From Novosphingobium sp. (GTDB taxonomy: Bacteria > Pseudomonadota > Alphaproteobacteria > Sphingomonadales > Sphingomonadaceae), in assembly GCA_029247785.1 (NCBI GenBank), contig JAQWKP010000373.1:1-46410 (forward strand): DNA of 46,410 nt, in the 5' to 3' direction. The notes under the pieces are model-generated. The model was not told where the DNA came from. It did no database searches and saw only the letters and a program-made list of their open reading frames with translations. Below, piece after piece: positions 43,700 to 46,410 of this stretch; within the stretch, counting starts at the first letter, position 1; every line of letters starts with the position of its first letter. The translations under genes were made by a program, and so were the position numbers.

Positions 43700-45015
43700 T
43701 TTGCCTGCGTCCCGAGAAACTGATCCAGCCTGCTGCCAAAGTCCAGCTTTTGCCACAGCGTCATCAGAACCGTCAGCATGTGTAGCTGATTGCGGACCAG
43801 CTCATTGGCGCGGAAATCAGGGTCGAAACGGTTCTTTACCTCTTCCAGCCCGGGATAGAAGCGCTGGATTATCGTTGGAGCGTCAGGCAGCCACAGCAGG
43901 CCCGAACAGACATTGTGCAGGGCGAAATGGCGGAGCAATTCGGCCGGGTCGAGCGCCTCGCCGCAATCTGCCTCGAATTGCCGAGCAAACTCGCCGAGCA
44001 GACCCTCAAGATGGACATTCAGGAAATCGGGTTCCGCACCCATCAGGCAGCCGGAGAGCGCTACGCCGACATTCATCACCTGGGCATTGCCCCAATCCAT
44101 CAGCCCGCATTGCAGCTCGCCCGAAGCATCGCGCCAGAACCAGGCATTATCGATATTGGCATTCCAGTGGCACAGCGCGGTCATGCGGGGTGATCCGGCT
44201 AGAAAAGCGGCGATGGCAGCTTCATGCCCGCAGAAACGCGGTGCCTGATTGGCCAATTGCGCAAGGAATGCTTCCGACCGGATCGTTTCGGGGAGCAACT
44301 GCGGATACATTTGGGCGAATTCGCGGAAGCGATCTACCCGGCGTCCGATCTGTTCGGCGGAATAGGGCTGGCGGTCGCTGACGCTTAGCGAGCCGCTGCT
44401 GGCGGCAAGTTTCGCCATGGCATCATCCGGAAGTTTCCCCGCGCGGTGCCAAGCCGCCAACCGGGCGAGCGAGCGCATCAAGGCGCGGTAATGGCCTAGC
44501 GGATCGGGCAATTCGGAATCGCAGCATTTCTCGTAGTGGCGCTCAATCCCCTCGGTGCCGAATGCGATATCCTCACTGACGAGAATGCCGGTGCCGCTTG
44601 TGCGGTGAAAGTCGGCGAACAGTACTCGGGGGACGGTAGCGGGAAATCCGTCCATCCGCGAAAGCAGCGCAAAGCAGACTTCCGATTCCATCTGAATTTT
44701 AGCACCATCACGGACCGGGTCGCTGAAATCACGAGAGAATTTGACGAAGAGTTCTGTTGGCAAGTGTGTTGCGCCATTGGCATACTCCACCTGCAATCGC
44801 AGTTTTTGGCCAGTGCTGCCAACGGAGCACGGCTCGGAATGGACGAGGCGAGCAACTCCTTCTGCCTCTCCGACGAGCGTTCCTGCCGCGCGCATCGCCC
44901 GGCTCAGGAACGCCGGGGTGTCCTCCAGCAGGGCTTCGGGGCAGGTTGGGAACGACAAGCCAAATTCGTCGCCTTCGATCCACCAGGCCGGCATATCCTG
45001 CTCCGCCATCGTCAT
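43693..45015 (-). CDS. Phosphotransferase (APH-fold)-family protein with altered catalytic motif
   Basis: A 440-residue kinase-fold protein of the aminoglycoside phosphotransferase/ecdysteroid-kinase type. The N-lobe shows a candidate ATP lysine Lys92 (LFVKFSRD) and Glu110 or Glu112. The catalytic loop reads HWNANIDN (283-290), where HGDxxxxN is expected. The catalytic base Asp is Asn285, while His283 and Asn290 are kept. The magnesium Asp of the DFG equivalent, Asp307 (LMDWGN), is present. Activity may be lost or changed. Its ATG overlaps the ligase stop by four bases, so the two proteins are probably made together and act on one acid or CoA substrate. Confidence 0.85.
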   Translation of the reverse strand: MTMAEQDMPAWWIEGDEFGLSFPTCPEALLEDTPAFLSRAMRAAGTLVGEAEGVARLVHSEPCSVGSTGQKLRLQVEYANGATHLPTELFVKFSRDFSDPVRDGAKIQMESEVCFALLSRMDGFPATVPRVLFADFHRTSGTGILVSEDIAFGTEGIERHYEKCCDSELPDPLGHYRALMRSLARLAAWHRAGKLPDDAMAKLAASSGSLSVSDRQPYSAEQIGRRVDRFREFAQMYPQLLPETIRSEAFLAQLANQAPRFCGHEAAIAAFLAGSPRMTALCHWNANIDNAWFWRDASGELQCGLMDWGNAQVMNVGVALSGCLMGAEPDFLNVHLEGLLGEFARQFEADCGEALDPAELLRHFALHNVCSGLLWLPDAPTIIQRFYPGLEEVKNRFDPDFRANELVRNQLHMLTVLMTLWQKLDFGSRLDQFLGTQAKP

Positions 45016-46410
45016 CGCGCGCGCTTGATAGTAATGCCTGCCGCCTCGCGGTCCCAGGCATCCTCGGCGATGCCTTCCGCACGCAGCATATCCTTGCGCA
45101 CCCTCATGCTTGGCGTCTTGGGAAGTTCATCCACGAAGCGCAGATAATGCGGCAGCATGAAGTGGGCCATGCGCGGGCGCAGATATTCGAACAGCTCCAG
45201 CGGCGGCAGCTCGGCATCGGGCGCGAGCACCACGGCAACCAGGATATTGTCTTCGCCGGACGGACTGGGCACGCCGATCGCTGCCGCCTCATGGACCAGC
45301 GGATGGCTCAGCAGTTCGGCCTCCACCTCATAGGACGAGATATTCTCGCCCCGCCGCCTGATCGCGTCTTTCTTGCGGTCGACGAAATAATAGTCGCCCG
45401 CCTCATTGCGGCGAAACATGTCGCCGGTGTGGAACCAGCCATTGCGCCAGGCCTGTGCGGTGGCTTCGGGCATCTTCCAGTAGCCCGGCGAGATCGACCA
45501 TGGCCGCTCCGAGCGCAGCACCAGTTCGCCCACTTCGCCGTCTGGCACGCTGCGATCATTGCCATCAACGATCCGCGCCTCGCAGCCAGGGCGCAGCCTG
45601 CCGCAACTTGATGTATCTTCGGGATTAATCGGCGAATTGATCGGTAACGCAAGCTCAGACATGCCATAGGACGTCGAGATATCGACCCCGAAGCGCCGCG
45701 CCCAGCCGAGCGGATCGGACACCAGCGGCAGCATCGCCACGAGCCGCATTGGATTGTCAGCGTCATCGTCGCGCGGTGGTTGATTTTCTAGGAATGTCGC
45801 GGCTCCGCCCAGCAGCACGCAGGCAGTGGTGCCGTGCTCGCGCGCGGTGTCCCAAAAGCTGCTGGTGCTGAATTGACCGATCAACGTGAAACGTCCGCCG
45901 AGCATCATCATACCCATCACTGAGCGGGTGCCGCTGACATGAAAGAGCGGCATGTTGAGCATGTAATTATCATTCTCGTTCAGCCGGGAACCGAAAGTCG
46001 ACATGATCATGTCATGCATCTGGACATAGGTGACAATTGCGCCCTTGGACGGTCCGGTCGTGCCTGAGGTGAAAAGGATGAATTGCATTTCCCACGGTTC
46101 GACCGTGACCTGCGGGCAGTCAGCAGGATCGGCGCGGTCGATCGCATCGGCGAAATCGACCTTCGCCTTGCCAGACGGGCCGTCGCCATCTGTCTTTCCG
46201 GCAACAACGAAGGTCTCCACCTCACCAAGATCTATGTCGGCAAACCGGTCAAGTAATCCCGCATCGACCAGCGCGATTTTTGCGTCGCTAAGCGTCACCA
46301 GATGCTGCAACACCGATCCGCGCATTGCCGTATTGGGCGCAGCCATCGCAGCTCCCAGAAAATTGATACCTAACCAAGTTTTGAGCAAGGCCGGACTGTT
46401 GGCCATGAAC
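45012..46410 (-). CDS. AMP-forming acyl-CoA synthetase (N-terminus beyond window)
   Basis: The C-terminal 466 or so residues of an ANL-superfamily ligase; the reading frame is open to the window edge, and roughly 70 N-terminal residues are expected outside. Seen motifs are the ATP loop FILFTSGTTGPSKGAIV, the SYGMSELALP adenine segment, the ribose Asp in FHTGDMFRRNEAG, the hinge FVDRKKDAIRRRGENISS and PKTPSMRVRKDMLR at the end. In the last, the catalytic Lys position reads R-V-R-K, so the usual TxxGK is altered. It resembles the crotonobetaine/carnitine-CoA ligase group. It is coupled by an ATGA overlap to the phosphotransferase-fold gene. Confidence 0.92.
   Translation of the reverse strand, partial: FMANSPALLKTWLGINFLGAAMAAPNTAMRGSVLQHLVTLSDAKIALVDAGLLDRFADIDLGEVETFVVAGKTDGDGPSGKAKVDFADAIDRADPADCPQVTVEPWEMQFILFTSGTTGPSKGAIVTYVQMHDMIMSTFGSRLNENDNYMLNMPLFHVSGTRSVMGMMMLGGRFTLIGQFSTSSFWDTAREHGTTACVLLGGAATFLENQPPRDDDADNPMRLVAMLPLVSDPLGWARRFGVDISTSYGMSELALPINSPINPEDTSSCGRLRPGCEARIVDGNDRSVPDGEVGELVLRSERPWSISPGYWKMPEATAQAWRNGWFHTGDMFRRNEAGDYYFVDRKKDAIRRRGENISSYEVEAELLSHPLVHEAAAIGVPSPSGEDNILVAVVLAPDAELPPLELFEYLRPRMAHFMLPHYLRFVDELPKTPSMRVRKDMLRAEGIAEDAWDREAAGITIKRAR

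Noticed and set aside
1..46410. CRISPR array, insertion sequence, integrase, tRNA or rRNA genes
   Set aside because: No regularly spaced repeats, transposase-like proteins, terminal inverted repeats or structural RNA signatures were recognised in reading both strands; covariance-model searches would be needed to exclude small RNAs.

Overview
The window looks like chromosomal DNA of a sphingomonad-type alphaproteobacterium (Sphingomonadales). The basis is GC-rich coding with typical alphaproteobacterial codon use, two TonB-dependent receptors, several TetR regulators, CYP101-like P450s, and dense catabolic clusters of SDRs, flavin monooxygenases, amidohydrolase and acyl-CoA ligases. This assignment is inferred from gene families and style. 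No rRNA, tRNA, CRISPR array, transposase or integrase was seen. Genes cover nearly everything, and no gene-free stretch exceeds about 300 bases.

Layout. 1-4.9 kb: a partial M13 metallopeptidase, an MsbA-like ABC exporter, a Tat-type L,D-transpeptidase and a TetR regulator. 5.0-8.2 kb: a tight operon of cytochrome c, XdhC and a MocA-like cytidylyltransferase, which are support genes for a cytochrome-c-linked molybdenum hydroxylase, followed by an Old Yellow Enzyme. 8.2-12.1 kb: a TetR regulator divergent from a TauD dioxygenase - LLM flavin monooxygenase - SDR operon, with a good sigma70 promoter and inverted repeats between them. 12.2-13.3 kb: a CMD/AhpD-like gene and algH on the minus strand. 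13.4-25.9 kb: thirteen co-directional, closely packed genes: two tandem CYP101-like P450s, FAH-family hydrolase, DUF3237, FAD monooxygenase, DUF1214-like protein, SDR, sulfotransferase, Zn alcohol dehydrogenase, Gfo/Idh/MocA oxidoreductase, CMD protein, metallo-beta-lactamase-fold hydrolase and a 3alpha-HSD-like SDR. 26-29 kb (minus): an acyl-CoA ligase and a third, unusual P450. 29.1-31.7 kb (plus): a TonB receptor and an orphan 2Fe-2S subunit of a molybdenum hydroxylase. 31.7-33.9 kb (minus): a siderophore-type TonB receptor.

34-40 kb is more ordinary: ArsC, PmtA-like methyltransferase, a membrane protein, LipB, a small lipoprotein, a CitE-like lyase, a GNAT-like protein and a fatty acid hydroxylase/sterol desaturase. 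40.3-43.7 kb: a D-aminoacylase-like amidohydrolase, an unknown membrane protein and NorE/NorF-like oxidase subunits III and IV without a catalytic subunit. 43.7-46.4 kb (minus): a partial acyl-CoA ligase translationally coupled to a phosphotransferase-fold protein whose catalytic Asp is replaced by Asn.

How they may work together (inference): the 9-31 kb region reads as an uncharacterised catabolic supercluster. The order of chemistry resembles camphor or other alicyclic terpenoid breakdown: TonB uptake, P450 hydroxylation, alcohol oxidation by ADH/SDRs, oxygen insertion by an LLM-type or FAD monooxygenase, lactone or diketone hydrolysis by MBL/FAH proteins, and CoA activation. The substrate cannot be read from the sequence. 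P450 redox partners and the large molybdenum-hydroxylase subunit are absent and must lie elsewhere.
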